Of a DNA stretch of 64,000 nt, positions 32,549 through 44,939 are shown piece after piece. Numbering within the stretch: the stretch's first letter is position 1; each line of letters starts with the position of its first letter. Position numbers and translations under genes: made by a program. The notes under the pieces were generated by a model. The model worked only from the letters and a program-made list of their open reading frames with translations. It was not told where the DNA came from and did no database searches. Source of the stretch: Adenophora triphylla var. japonica (taxonomy: Eukaryota > Streptophyta > Magnoliopsida > Asterales > Campanulaceae); contig JAFEMH010000532.1 of NCBI GenBank assembly GCA_022495995.1, forward strand, positions 124,001 to 188,000, written 5' to 3'.

Positions 32549-33765
32549 TTTTTGTTTTAAAAACTTTTAAACAAAACAAAAGATTTTTAAAACGATGATG
32601 AGGGTCAAACTTTCATTTTACCCCTTCCTTTAACTGTTGTGTGTGTGTGCACGTGCTTCGTTTTTATTTTACAAAAAAAATAAAAATACAAAAAAAAAAT
32701 GCATCAATATACATCTGTGCATACATTTAAAATTCTTCAAAAATTTCTATTTTACTCAGAAAAAGAATTTTAGAGACCGCACACTACGCGCTGCTTTGCC
32801 TCGGTTACACCGCACTCTACTCACTTCTTTGCCTCGGTTACACCGCACACTATGCGCGCTTCTTGCCTCGGATACACCGCACACTACAACCCTTAACCCG
32901 GAGTGGTCTCGGTTGCGATCCGTTTGGTCTTCCTAGGCCTCTTGGGCGCGCACGGGATCATTCCAAACATCCCATCCCTAGCCAAGCGTCAACCACACGT
33001 TTGAGTCTTGAGTCACACTCTGTCCGGACTCGGTTGGTTTTACCCGGTCCGTGTCATACGGCTGGATACATATACCATGCCGGCCATTTTACGAGTCAAG
33101 GCTCGGAACTCAAGATCCCTTGCGCAAGCAAAGCGATGAAAGGTCATGCTAAAATCTTGACCTGATCTTGATTTCCGGCTACACCTGCACGATGTTCCGT
33201 CCGGATATACATCCATGCTCGCATGACACCATGTCATCACGCCTTTGATACGTCGGCCATGACAATATGACCCGGCCAACGCCTAACGTCACGGATCCCT
33301 TGCGCAAGCAAGGCAAGAGAAGGTCATGCCGAACTCTTGGCTGATCTTGACTCGGTGGCCGGCTCGGTTCACTATTCACATGGCTAACGCATCAAAACGA
33401 ACATGACAGGCTCGGTCCTTAGGTTCGATTTTTCTTTTAGGCCGGTGGAAACCGCTTGCACTATAGGACCCTCGCACAGGTGTCCACCTGGGATGTCGAA
33501 ATACGGGTGCAAAACGAGGGGCTTATAGCCGCGCGAGATGGTCTCCGGCGACCCGGGATCTAGCATAGTTGCGAAAAAGAAGAGCAATCTTTTCCAACCT
33601 ACCTAGGATTACGAGAAAACATGTTTTAAGTAAATTAAAACAACAAAAAAAAATCAAAAATAAAGAAACGGAAACCGCATGCCACGTGAGCTTTCCCCTT
33701 TTATCCCGTTAGGCCATTCCCGTGTCTAAACCTTGCCCGTCACCCCTCCAGCAACCGAGAGTGGT
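32549..33765 (+). other. Non-coding leader of A2
   Basis: Contains a TG microsatellite (32638-32650), A-rich sequence, three repeats with CTCGGTTACACCGCAC (32780-32880), and the same GC-rich text as A1. Short minus-strand frames at 33040-33380 match A1 but show no domain. Confidence 0.6.
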
Positions 33766-35345
33766 TGAGAATCCACGGAAGCCGCCTTTTCGGTATCGAG
33801 GTCACAAGGTCCGATAGCCCTTCCGGTTCAACGGTCCGCACCGTCCAATACTCCCCATGACGGGATCAACGGATAACGGTGAGGGAAACGGAACCCCGCC
33901 ACTAAGGAACCTCCAGGACAATGGAGGAGGTGCTGCGAGCCTTCGAAACCATCAAGAAGCGCCAAGAAGAACGGCAAGCTGGATCGTCGACACCTTGCGT
34001 CTTCGAGGAACGGTTGCGGTTCCCAACCCAGCGGAACCTTTGTTCTCATAGAGACGAAGATATACCGGCTCCCCGGTTTCTCAAAGCTATCGGCGAGTCC
34101 CGCCTCCGCCAAGCTACGAGATCCCGGCAACGCAAAGCGGCTCTCGCTCAAGCTCCCCTCGGGCGTCGGTCAAGCGGCTCAGACATGCCCGCCTCGGATC
34201 GGTCGGTTTCCGGCTCACGCACATCAAGCTCATTACCAACGGCAGCACACATACGTGCTGCTCCGCCGAGATCCCGATGCATCTCGGTATCCCCGGGATT
34301 CAATCCTTTGCCTCTATACGAGCCTCGCAACCACAATCAAAAGTCCCCATTCTTACCGGGGACGGGCATCCGGCGGATATCCCGACATCTCAAGTTTGCC
34401 ACTGCTAGTACGCGATTGGGGCTAACGAATCGTTTCCCAGGTTCCCAAACACAGCCCTTAGCGGACCTGGCAATCACGCCCTCAACTTCAACACCCGGGG
34501 TATGGGTTGGTATACACTCAACTACCTCCCCAAGACTCCCGAATGGCGATCCCATCAGCCAATCCACCTCCATCTTCGATTTCCGTCCACAGAAAACGGT
34601 AACCCACCTCGGACAGTGACCCTCACATGGCTTGGTTGATCGAACGGATGAAAGACATGCAAGGCAAGCTAGCTAGTTCTCGGAAGGACTCCCTCACGCC
34701 TACCGATCCGAACAAAGTGGTCCCTCTCCCTCCAAAGTTCGGGATGCCGGAAATGGAAAAGTTTGACGGAACGAGAATGCCCAAAAACCCACATCGACAC
34801 CTACGTCCTGGGTATGAGAGCGAAAGGGGCAACCCCTCAACGGATGGCGAGATCATTTTCGGCATTCCCTCAAATCCACGGCACTAAGGTGGTTCCTCAA
34901 TGTGAAGGCGAAAACCGCTCCACGTGGGATCGGATCGGTGAAATCTTCTGGAGAAGTACCGCGCCAATCTTGAATGGGAAACAAACCGCCATGACACGCA
35001 AGCCACCGAACAAAAGGATGACGAACCGGTGGGCGAATTCTACAAAAGATGGGCTGGAAGCTAAGCGAGATAATGGATCCACTTTCCAAAGAAGAGCGAG
35101 ATGGACATCTTCCATTCTGCCTCAAACCATCTTTGAGGACCTTGATCGACCACCATTTCTATCCAGGATCTCCGTGCCATGGTCAACGCCGGGACAAAGT
35201 TTGAAAAGACTACGAGTCTTGAAAGGCAACGGCAACCCTGCCTCGTCTTACCGCTATCGAACAAACACAGCAACTTCAACTCCTGCCCCAACCAAAGGAA
35301 AGGAAGCGGCGGAGCAGTGCACTACATTCGAATGGAGCTCAAGTA
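33766..35345 (+). pseudogene. gag: gag of element A2, frame-shifted
   Basis: As in A1: M-E-E-V-L-R-A-F-E-T-I-K-K-R-Q-E-E (about 33921-33970), then a long frame to 34619, W-L-I-E-R-M-K-D-M-Q-G-K-L-A (34633-34674), F-G-M-P-E-M-E-K-F-D-G-T-R-M-P-K (34738-34785) which is the start of the Retrotrans_gag segment, and a basic C-terminal region with R-Y-R-T-N. The longest uninterrupted piece is 232 residues (33921-34619). Small indels break it in at least five places. The homologous A1 gene is broken at other positions. Confidence 0.78.
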
Positions 35346-35686
35346 AACCGCGATCGGGCGGCCCCAAAGAATAGCAACCCCCTCGCTTCCCACGGTTCCG
35401 GCATTTTGATAACACTGGAAATGCCCTTGGGTCAAGTATTTGAAGCTTTGGTGAAGCGAAATCTTCTCAAACCACTCGAGAATTTCCAACCGAAGACCCT
35501 CAAACCCAACATGGATATGAGCAAGCACTTTGCGCCTTCCATAACTACCCCGGCCACACCACCGACAATTGCTTCGTACTCAGCGGGTGATTCGGGGGCT
35601 CATTGAGGAGGAAAATTGGAACGCCCCGTGGTCCCAATACCATTGGAAATCCATTCCCCCGAACGACGGGGTAAACTCAATAGCCA

Positions 35687-36432
35687 TTGACGAAACCCCA
35701 AGCGAGAGCGGACTCCTGCAATTTCCGAAACCGTCGGCATCTTTGTCTCGCTATATTTGGGAGCGTGAAACAAGAGTCAAAAGGTCTCGTGACCGGGAAT
35801 TCCGACAAGAACGCCCAAGGGCCACTTTGTCTCCCTACGATCTTTGCCCCGGCCAAGGCATACAAATGGTTGGATCGAACGTTCCCCGAGACGAGGCGAG
35901 TCCAGCGGTAGCACGGGAAGCGGTTTAGCCTTCACGAGACGATGACTTGCCAATATGTGAGAATCGGCACAACGAAGCCCTCCTCATCCTCATAAAGATA
36001 GAGATGTTCTTCCTCCCGAACGTCTTGATTGATAACGGCTCCGCGGTCAACATCATCGCTTTAAGCACATTGAAACGACTCCGCATCGACCGTTCTCTCG
36101 ATAAGGCCTTCACCTCGGGTAATCCGAGCCTACGACTCCAGCCGCACGACCAATCGTAGGAGTCATCAACTTGAGGATCAATTCGACGTACAAGCTGGAG
36201 TCGGTAGAGTTCCAAGTCGTGGAAATCAAACCCACCTTCTGCTTTGTTGGGACGGCCTTGGATACATCGGATGAAAGCGGTATCATCTACTCTTCACCAA
36301 TGCGTGAAATTCATCAATGCCAATGGAGCGATCGAAGTGATCCGCGGAAGCGGTGCAATGGCAAGTGCTTGGCCAGCAAGCTATGACCCGGAAGAAGGTC
36401 CCGACATGACCGAATACTCTTCCCCGAGATGA
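35687..36432 (+). pseudogene. pro: Aspartic protease of A2, frame-shifted
   Basis: The frame 35947-36159 starts just before N-E-A-L-L-I-L-I-K-I and contains V-L-I-D-N-G-S-A-V-N-I with the catalytic Asp. After a shift, L-G-R-P-W-I-H-R-M and L-H-Q-C-V-K-F-I-N-A-N-G (36244-36320) form the C-terminal part, ending with E-V-I-R-G-S-G-A-M-A. The segment 35687-35911 upstream belongs to the Gag-protease linker. Two frame changes separate the active site from the tail. Confidence 0.82.
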
Positions 36433-37529
36433 TTCTCCTACCCTGTCCCGCTACGAAGTGGATCCTTACATCCACGCTCTAAGCCGCGACGAGTGGAAAT
36501 CGAAGAACTCATGGGTCGGGATGACAACTACGACATATGCGGCATGAAGAATGCTTGAGAGAGGATCAAGAGATGGATGCCCTAATGGAGATTGATCGAG
36601 GAGTAGACCCTTACTTCGCCGAAAACCCTCTTGCAAGCGGCTCATCACCGATCCCCGGTACAAGACAACCCTCTAGCCGACACTCTCGGATCTTACGGGG
36701 ACAGCCATCACGGCTTAGTTCAATTCAACATTCCGGTGTCCGAGCTTGGACGAACAATGGCGCAACCTCCTCCGAGGCTTAATCGGGGAAGGAGATATAG
36801 CATGTCCGCTCGAATCGGACATTGTAAACGTCGTCCAAGCAAAGATCCCGAGATAAAGAAGCGAGATTCTATGAAAGTGATCAACATCGGCAAAAATCCA
36901 CTCCGAATCGGCGAATGCTTCGCCCTCCTAGAAGTAGCCCTCGGCGACTTCTATCATCAAAAACCCCCAAGGTGGTGGCAACACTAATGGAGGGACATCA
37001 TCGGGGAGCAGCCAAAAACCTCCGCGATCTGGTTTGAAATCGAACCGCATGCAAGCTACTTTCCGGGACTCATGCCAAGGGAAGATTGGCCACCTAAACC
37101 GGCACCACTCCCTCTAGAGCTACGGCCATCCGGGAGTAATGAAGCTTTGGTCCAATCCCTCGTCGCCTATAGTCTAGCTTCGAGTCTTGTTGTACGTGTA
37201 TTCACATCTTTTGTGTCTTTTGACGGCTTTACGCCCGACGATTGTGAATCTTTGATCAACAATGTACGGTCTTCACGCTTTCAATAAAAGGTCCGACCTT
37301 CCTAAAAAACCATTTCATTGCATCTTTAACAAATGATGACATTAACTAATCAAAAGCAGTTAAATTCATCTATACAAAAGGCAAACACATTAATTAAATA
37401 AATGCATCAAGCAAACATTTAAGCATGTTGTCAAACGAGAGAAAAACCGGGCCCAAGTGCCGAGAAGGTTTTAATCACAACGATTTGCAAGATTCTTTGA
37501 AGAGCGAAGAGACGCAAGTTCGACGCCAT
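36433..37529 (+). other. RT-less spacer of A2
   Basis: Same content as 7906-9055 in A1: fragments M-D-A-L-M-E-I-D-R-G-V-D-P-Y-F-A-E-N-P-L (36572-36630) and D-G-F-T-P-D-D-C-E-S-L-I (37221-37260), then an A/T-rich, stop-filled stretch (37290-37430). No RT or RNase H motif was found in any frame I could follow. Coding similarity to element C resumes at I-F-Q-Y-L-K-S-G (about 37545), exactly where C leaves RNase H. Confidence 0.75.
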
Positions 37530-38780
37530 TTCCGGCCTGAAACCAGATCTTCCAATACCTCAAGAGCGGGAAACCACCTTCATGAACAAGGAAGGTCAAC
37601 ACACGAAGGGGTCAAAACCAAGAGCATCATGGCCACTAAACGCCTTGCCTCTCACTTCGTCATCCTCGGGGACATGTTATACAAGAAACGCTACCATGGG
37701 CCACTCCTACGGCTGCGTCGGCCAAGAAGAAACGGACAAGTTCATGAGCAGAAGTCCACAATGGGGCTTGCGGTCCCCACATGAATGCCGAGCCACGATG
37801 CAAATCATTCTCGGGATGGGCTACTCTTTGGATCTCCATGGAGCGGTGCATCCACTTTGTCCGAAAGCTGCGACAAGTGCCAGCGGTTCTCCAACCTCAA
37901 TCATCTACCGCCCCACGATCTCTCTTGCATGACTACACCTTGGCCCTTTGCCACTTGGGAATTGACGTCATCGGGAAAATCGCTCCGCCGAGCGACAACG
38001 GTCACGAGTTCATCTTAGTAGCCATCGACTACTTCACCAAATGGGTCGAAGCCAAGTCCTACAAGGTACTCACCTCCAAGAAGGTCGCGCATTTCCTCAA
38101 GGAAAACATCATATGCCGATACGGCATCCCAAATGAGGTCATATCAGACAACGGCTCACACTTCGAAGGGGAATTCGACGGGCTAGCGGCTGAATTCAAG
38201 GTCACACGCCACAAATCTTCTCCCTACCGGCCGCAAACAAACGGCGCCGTGGAAGCGGCAAACAAAACCCTCGAACGGATCATCCGAAAAATGACCACCC
38301 GAAGACGAGATTGGCCAGAGAAGCTGCACCTTGCACTTTGGGGCTACCGCACATCGATCGAACGACCACGGGAGAAACCCCATTTGCCACGACGTACGGG
38401 ATGGAAGCGGTCCTTCCCGTCGAGCTAGAAATTCCCTCACTCCAGTCTTGCGGAAAATGACATCAACGAAGTCGAATGGCTCGAAGCCGACATGACGAAT
38501 TGGCTCTGCTAGATGAGCGACGACTAAAGGCCATGGAACACGTCAGGAGCCTATCAAAGCGGGATGGCTAGAGCTTTCGACAAGAAAGTCAAATCCCGAG
38601 ACATCGGGGAAGGTGACCTTGTACTCAAAGAAAAGCCTCCCACTCGAACCAACCCCTTTGGGAAAATGGGAACCCACATGGATCGGCCCTTTCGTGGTTG
38701 AAAGATCTTCTCCGGAGCGCCATGAAGCTAACGGACCTAGACGGCAATCCGCTTCATGAATCCGGTCAACGGAAGCAAAC
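37530..38780 (+). pseudogene. int: Integrase of A2 with intact catalytic core
   Basis: The N-terminal region (37545-37930) is in shifted frames but shows R-L-A-S-H-F-V-I-L-G-D and the zinc-binding area. From 37781 to 38428 one 215-residue frame carries the core: I-D-V-I-G-K (first Asp, about 37965), A-I-D-Y-F-T-K-W-V-E-A-K, V-I-S-D-N-G-S-H-F-E-G (second Asp) and N-G-A-V-E-A-A-N-K-T-L-E-R-I (catalytic Glu). All three catalytic residues are present, in contrast to element C. The C-terminal part (38430-38770) is again in shifted frames. This is the best-preserved pol domain of either A copy. Confidence 0.88.
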
Positions 38781-39563
38781 TTCGCGAGATACTTCGCCTG
38801 AAGAAGAACAAGCGTGCATCTCTTGGCACTCCATGTAGTGTCGAACTACGCGGAACTGAGCCCTCTAGTCCAGGGAACGTAGGCAACCTTAATTGGTCCG
38901 GTCTAAAAATACACAAAAAAGTCAAAAGTTTGAATGTCAATCAAGACCTCCATCAAGCTCCGCACTTTTCAAGAACACGCCCGGCGAGTCACCTTGACCA
39001 AGTCAAACGACGGCGGCAACATCAAAGGACATCAGGGTCACTCGGCATCAAGCAGTGACTCATGTCTACTTCCAAGCCGGGGGCTTGTCTTCGCCCTCAC
39101 GCGCTTCAAAAAAAAAAAAAAAAAAAAAAGAGCTCGAGCAAGGGCTCACAAAAAAAAAAAAAAAAGCTCGAAAAAGGGCTCACAAAAAAAAACAAAAGAA
39201 GCTCAAAGCGAAGCTGCGAAAAATTGAGGTCAAGAGCCCGACGCCAACAAGCGGCAAGGAAGCTACGAAAAAGGACCGTCAAAACGACTTGTCAAGGAGC
39301 ATTCAACCTCTCGGCCAAATACAAAGCCTCGGCAAAGGGGATTGCCGTCGGGGCCCAGGCTGCTTCGGTCAGCGGATGCAACGAAAAGTTGCAGATGGAC
39401 GCCGACAAAGTGCACAACGAAGCAAAGGCAAAATAAGAGATCTTGCGTCTCGACAAAGCTTTAAAAGTAAATCACAAATCACTAACGGTTACAACATTTC
39501 TTGATGAGTTCAAGCACGGTCTACTCTCAAGTTCACAACATGCTAAAAAACAGCTTAATGCAT
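38781..39563 (+). other. Post-integrase region of A2
   Basis: Contains GTCGAACTACGCGGAACTGA followed by GCCCTCTAGTCC (38838-38875), then A-runs at 39108-39129, 39151-39166 and 39186-39200 separated by GCTCGAGCAAGGGCTCAC. The resulting lysine-rich frames are artefacts of the A-tracts. No gene supported. Confidence 0.6.
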
Positions 39564-41121
39564 TTAACTAATAATGTGTTTGCAATGCAATGAATGGATA
39601 CCTAGGAGGTCATTCCGCGCCATCTGCGCTTGTCCCCTCGCCATTCTTTCCTTTCTTCCCTCGTCCCCGGCGAGTCTTCTTTCGCTCCACGTGAACCAAC
39701 TCTGCGTCTCTCGGTCAGAGATGCGGGGTCCTCCCAGTAGAGTCAAATAATCCGGTAGCTCTCGGGGCTTCATTCGCCGTGCTTCGGCTCGGATCTCCTC
39801 CTGCGAGTGCAGCAAAGAGGACCTCTCCACTGTCGGTCGGTCAACTCTAGTCTCGTAGTCAAACAAAGCGTCTCCCGTCACATCGAAAGGGTCGGACCGG
39901 AGCTTCGGAACTCCTAAGGCAAGAGCTACTACGGCAACCGGGTCCCGAGAATCGCTACGCACGCTCTCCCAAGACCACTTGGGACCCTTGACATTTGCTC
40001 ATACCGGGCCGGATGCGAGTCGTCAATACAACGCTCCCAGACGTCTAAGGAGTACCACGGGAGGGAAAGCGGAATACTTCCATACCCTCGGAAAATACAA
40101 GAAGGCACACAGAAGTAGGCGCCATACAAAGAGGAACTACCTCCGCGGTAGCAAGGTCATCCCGGCCCAACAAAGGCTCTGCTTCATCCCAAGCTGCCGG
40201 GAAACAAGCGACGGAATATAGAAGGAGGACCAAGACAAACACGGAACTCGACAACGTAGGACCCTTCTGCAAGATCCTCCTGGTCTCAATCCTCCGGTGC
40301 GGAACCCACCGGCGGATCGATGCGTACCAAGGCGTGCCATCCATCTCTCCCGGGCGGGTGATCCATATCCAACACAAGAGGTCGGCGAGCAAATGACCAC
40401 GGGCTAAACGACGTCGGAGCCTCGGGCATGGCTGAAGTCTCTCTCGCGGCCACAAGGTGAGCAAGCGGGGCTTCCCCCTCTCATAAAACGATCCCCGGTC
40501 GCCGGACGGTCGATACCATGAAGAGTCTCCCCCGGCACCAACGGGACAATATCCTCTCCGGCTCTGCGGTGCCCTACCACATCTAGCAAGCGCCATCACA
40601 AATGCCGAGGCGGCCCGGAAAAGCGTCGCCATCACGCACAAGGCAAATACATCCCAAGAGACGTCACTCTCATCATCGGCCATGAACCGCTCAGGCGGCT
40701 CGAAATGTCGATATGACCCGAATCAAGGATCATGCCCTGCACTTCTTCCAACGAAGTACGAAGAAAGTCTGCAAGCTTCACGCTCACCGCGGCACCACCA
40801 ACCAAAGGAAGCGAGATGGCCTCCACCGCCGATCCTCCAATCAAAGCCCGAAAATCCTCAAAAGTGGGCACCATTTCATTGTAGGAGAAACATTACACGT
40901 GCCTCCTAACATCCCGGAACTTCAGCGGCGGCCCGCAACAAATCCCAATCGGGAACCAACTCCTTAAAAGACCAAGCCAGAGCAAAGACGAAACCTTACC
41001 TCGAAAGCCCGTCTACGATGCCTCATACGGCGCCGCATCCACGTTTTCAAGCGCTCAAGGAAGTGTGCTTGCCTCTCTGCGAAAGCCTCGGCAAAATTCT
41101 AGGGACATACGAAGAATCCAT
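39564..41121 (-). pseudogene. Antisense gene aORF1 of A2 (DUF7745-like)
   Basis: ATG at 41121 opens M-D-S-S-Y-V-P-R-I-L-P-R. The diagnostic segment M-V-P-T-F-E-D-F-R-A-L-I-G-G is at about 40830-40874, then D-V-F-A-L-C-V-M-A-T-L-F (around 40640) and a long 212-residue frame 40045-40683 that changes phase partway. The C-terminal end near 39564 reads M-A-R-G-Q-A-Q-M-A-R-N-D. Frames are shifted in at least four places. No intron is needed to align it to the C copy. It faces the integrase tail to tail and has the LTR palindrome pair about 120-165 bp upstream. Confidence 0.72.
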
Positions 41122-41241
41122 GGCAAAAATGGAGGTTCCTAGAGAAAATGGGGAAGAAAGCTCGAAAATGGCTGCAAATGGGGAAATGAGGAAGAACCGA
41201 GGCCTTTGGAAAGCATTTATGTCCTTCCCAAAAGCAAGGTT

Positions 41242-41285
41242 GGTCCGTACGGACCTCTTTGCATGCTAAGTATGTCCGTACGGAC
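41242..41285 (-). promoter_or_regulatory. LTR-type palindrome pair upstream of aORF1 (A2)
   Basis: GGTCCGTACGGACC at 41242-41255, followed by TCTTTGCATG, and GTCCGTACGGAC at 41274-41285, followed by CTCCTTGCA. The first has the same flanks as the second palindrome of the LTRs. Same arrangement at 12692-12735 in A1. Confidence 0.75.
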
Positions 41286-41636
41286 CTCCTTGCAAAACGG
41301 AACCCATTTCCCCGGAAAACGGTACAAAAACCACTTGTCCTCGGCAAAACCTTGCTCCAAAGCGCCCAAACAACGGCCAAAGCCATTCCCGGCAAACAAA
41401 CACTACCCACAAACACACTCTCGGCTCACGTGGCATGTACAAAAATAAAAAATAATAATAGCAACAATTTCTAGGACAAATTCCGGGAATCACAAAAATG
41501 ACATTACATCTTAAAATAAAATCTTGTTTGCCATGCAAATACATGTGTTTTATTACGGGTACCAAAAATGTCTGTTGCTAAACAAAAAAAAAAAAAAAAG
41601 AGAGGGATATGAAAAGAGGAAAGCAAATGAATACTA
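41286..41636. other. Spacer between antisense genes of A2
   Basis: A/T-rich with ATTTCTAGGACAAATTCC, CATGCAAATACATG and an A-run at 41583-41599; no gene. Nearly the same as 12736-13044. Confidence 0.5.
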
Positions 41637-44636
41637 ATCGAGAATCCTCGGCATCATCATCCTCGCCAAGATCCTCCAAAGAAAAGTCGGGCATCGGCGA
41701 ACTCGCCGTCACATCCTCGTCGTCGGAATACCGAGGCACCCGCTGAGGCTCCCACGAGAAGTACTCGGAAGGATCAAATCCGGCGAAAGGATCGAAGAAA
41801 GAAGGCTGAGGAACCCTCACCACTGTGCGCCGTGCGGAGAGCATGAGCGATAAAAGGGCTGCTCCCTCGAAGGCCTGCGGCTCCGAAGACGTCCGGCATC
41901 CATGCTATGCCGCCCCCTCAAAGGCCCCTCTGCTGCGGCTCAGGCTCGGCTCTAGGCGGAGGAACGTCCACGAGAATGCCTCGAAGGCATAGGCTCGTGC
42001 GGCGGCACACGACGCGCGAGACCGACGGGACACCTTCGACGCCATCTTCTTAGCGAAGGAGCGCATCGCCACGTAACGGCGAGTCGGCATATCGTAGGCT
42101 CTCCCGGGACTGCACCAACAAGAAGCCAAGGAAACGCTCATCAAATGCGGTTATACTCAACAACAAAAAGAGAAAAATGCGAAAAGATGCCAAGATGGAA
42201 AAGAGTCGGCACACTCACCGCGTCTGTCGGGATCCGCTCGGTATGCGGCGGGAGCTGCTCGGGAGCAGTGCTGAGACACCCTCCTCCTCGATCCGTCCCC
42301 GCGGACGTACGTGAAATCCGGTCCGGCATCGGAACCTGCAGGGGAGCTGCGGGCCGGCCTCTCTCTCCGCGCCGGCACAGCGGCGTCCTCAGCTTCCTCC
42401 TCACGAAGGCCCCGTACTCCTCTCCGTATAAAATGAACTCCTCGGCGCCGACACCGCCAAGGTACCTCTCGAAGTCAAGCACGTCCATATCCCGGGAGTC
42501 AAGCATCCCAAAGGGAGGGTCCCTCGGAGCCACGGGAAGCACACGGGGCCATCTTTGCCCGGAAGACTCGCTCCCAGTACATGGCGTCACAAGTCAAGCC
42601 TCGCAGCATCTTCCGCCGCGCTGTCACCTCGGGAGCCCCCTCGAACTCATCCCCCTCATCACCGAGCCCACGGGAACAGAACGAACCCCTCACGGCTATC
42701 CCGCTCCAAACGCTCCTGCACATCCCCGTAGGCGATGGTGAGCTTCCCATTTGGTCCTCCTCTTCCTCGCCGTACGAGCCCGTCCCGGCATAGCGGGTGC
42801 CGGCAACGGCCCGGGATCCCTATCCCACGGGAAGCTTGGAAAACCTCATAAAACCACACACTGTGACAAAAACGAGAGAAGGCTCGGTGCAAAAGACAAC
42901 GGAGAAAAGACAAGTTGCTAAATCAAAAAAAAAACGACAATAAACTCATACCTCCAAAGCAAAGTCAAAGCGGGCCAACGACGGCCACCCCAGGCTAAAC
43001 CGGTCCAAGGAGAAGTAGAGCTCGGCCAAGCACTGCCTCGCCCCAAGCAATGTCGCGAGACCCTATCCGAGATCAGTCAAGCTCTCCAACGAGCAAAGGG
43101 AGGCTGCGGTCGCGTGGTTCGAGAACAAAGTCTCGGACGGTGCATACCACAAGAAGGAGCGCGCCAAGCGCTCCGTGTCACTGGCCGGTACCCGGATGTA
43201 GGCCCCAATCTTGGCCGTGATCCTCATCTCCACGTCGGCATGCAGCATCCCGGGCCTGCGAGGACGAGGCTCAAAGCCCGGCGGCTCGGTCAACACGTCA
43301 TCGGCTATCATATCCCTCCACCTCACAGGCTCTCCTTTGAAGGAAAGCCGGTGATCGCGGCAAAGTCGGTGGGCGTCACGTCACCTCGCCCCGGCTCGGG
43401 TGGAAGGTGTGGGTGGTATCCCACCAATACTCGGAAAAGGCCCGGGGAAGACACTCTTGTTCTTCCTCGTGTCGACAGCTCCGGCCCGGGTTCTCAGCGA
43501 ACACACCTAGGCCGAAGCATAAACCGACCTCAGGGGACTCGGCCTACCGCCCACGGAAATATCGGGCATCATTGCCATAGCTCCACAACGGCCTCGGCGA
43601 TCCCGAGTCTTCATCCTCTTGGCCTTCCCGGCCATAAGCCCCGCATCCTGCAGGTAAACACAGCAAAGGTACGTCAATCACAGTACTTAATATAAAGGCA
43701 CATATAACCCGTCACAAAACACGGCACATATTGCACATAATTTTCACATACATTATACATATAATTTTTCCATGTAACCCGTCACAAAACACGGCACACA
43801 ATGCACATAATTTTCACATATATCATGCATATAATTTTTCCCATGCGATCCGTCACAAAAACACGGCACACCTTTGTGCACATTTTCTCAAAAGAAAAAA
43901 AAGGGGGGGGGATTAAACCCTACACGACACATTTTCAAAAGAAAATCCGTCCCAACACGGCACACATTGCACATATTTTTCACATATAACCCGTCACAAA
44001 AACACGGCACATATCGCACATATTTTCCCCACAAAGTCCGTCACCCAAAAACACGGCACACACTATATAGCACATTCTCAAAAGAAAATCCGTCCCAACA
44101 CGGCACACACTTTCACATATAACCCGTCACAAAACACGGCACATGTCACATTTTTTTTTCACAAAAAATTATCACTACACGATAATTTTCTCATAATGTA
44201 CATACATAAATAGCATACGGTACAAAACACCAAAGCATGCAATTCACTAGATAGGCACTTTATTTTCACAAATAAGAGCTAATCTACACATTTCTGCACA
44301 AAATACACATACCCACAATTTTTACATGTCCATTTTCAACAATTCATCAAGAATTTCGCAAAAGGCATAAAATAATAACAAAAAAAAAAATTCAAAAATG
44401 CGAAAAACTAAAACCTAGTTCTAGCATTCAAAAATTCGACGAGGAATCAAAACGGAACAGATTTCTTACCTCCCCAACGTTCATGGAGCGACGATTATGC
44501 ACCTCCGGATTCGGATACAAAACATCCGGGTTCTTCGAAGATGGAACGAACGAAGTCCAATTCCTTTGAAGCTCCATCCGTTGCTCGACCACCTCTTGAC
44601 TGCGTTGACGACGACTCCTTCGAGATCCCTCCGCCA
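41637..44636 (-). pseudogene. Antisense PMD gene aORF2 of A2, four exons
   Basis: ATG at 44636 starts M-A-E-G-S-R-R-S-R-R-Q-R-S-Q. Predicted exon 1 is 44636-44470; intron 1 is 44469-43648 (GTAAGA..CTGCAG, 822 bp); exon 2 43647-42952 carries the plant mobile domain with the conserved W-G-E-A-[VG]-L-[GA] segment; intron 2 42951-42861 (GTATGA..TCACAG); exon 3 42860-42219 with Y-L-G-G-V-G-A-E-E-F-I-L; intron 3 42218-42110 (GTGAGT..GTGCAG); exon 4 42109 to about 41637. Introns 2 and 3 match those in element C. The coding exons are frame-shifted in many places. Function unknown; PMD proteins are found both in hosts and as extra genes of Tat elements. Confidence 0.72.
43715..44150. repeat. Short repeats in aORF2 intron 1
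   Basis: About seven irregular copies of a unit built on CCGTCACAAAACACGGCACA followed by TTGCACATA and TTTTCACATATAACC, spacing 45-75 bp, lie wholly inside the predicted first intron. CGTG and CACG arms recur, so the RNA could fold locally. Confidence 0.75.
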
Positions 44637-44798
44637 TTGCAAGCAATTCAAGCTAAGAAAAATGGAAGATTTGGGACAAAAATGGAGTTTTCTCTCTTTC
44701 TCTCTCGCTGGTTCACGCACGAGAAGAAGGAATGGGAAATGAAGGGAGCCTCGGAATTTAAAGCACAGTCAAACACAGGAGCTGTAAAAAACCAAGGT

Positions 44799-44842
44799 GG
44801 TCCGTACGGACCTCTTTGCAACCAGGTTGGTCCGTACGGACC
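44799..44842 (-). promoter_or_regulatory. LTR-type palindrome pair upstream of aORF2 (A2)
   Basis: GGTCCGTACGGACC at 44799-44812 and 44829-44842, each followed by TCTTTGCAA, lie about 165-205 bp upstream of the aORF2 ATG. Between them and the ATG is GAATTTAAAGC (44752), a possible minus-strand TATA-like box. The pair spacing of 30 bp equals that of the middle two palindromes of the LTRs (30-31 bp). Confidence 0.75.
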
Positions 44843-44939
44843 TCTTTGCAAGGGGTGGCCAAATTACTTTCCTGCCCTTATAATCTTTGCCCCTGGCTGT
44901 CCTAAGGCCTTTTCCAGCAAATCCAAGTGCAGAATGGTC

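Noticed and set aside
39055..39504. Lysine-rich 149-residue frame
   Set aside because: Created by A-tracts whose lengths differ between A1 and A2; no domain.
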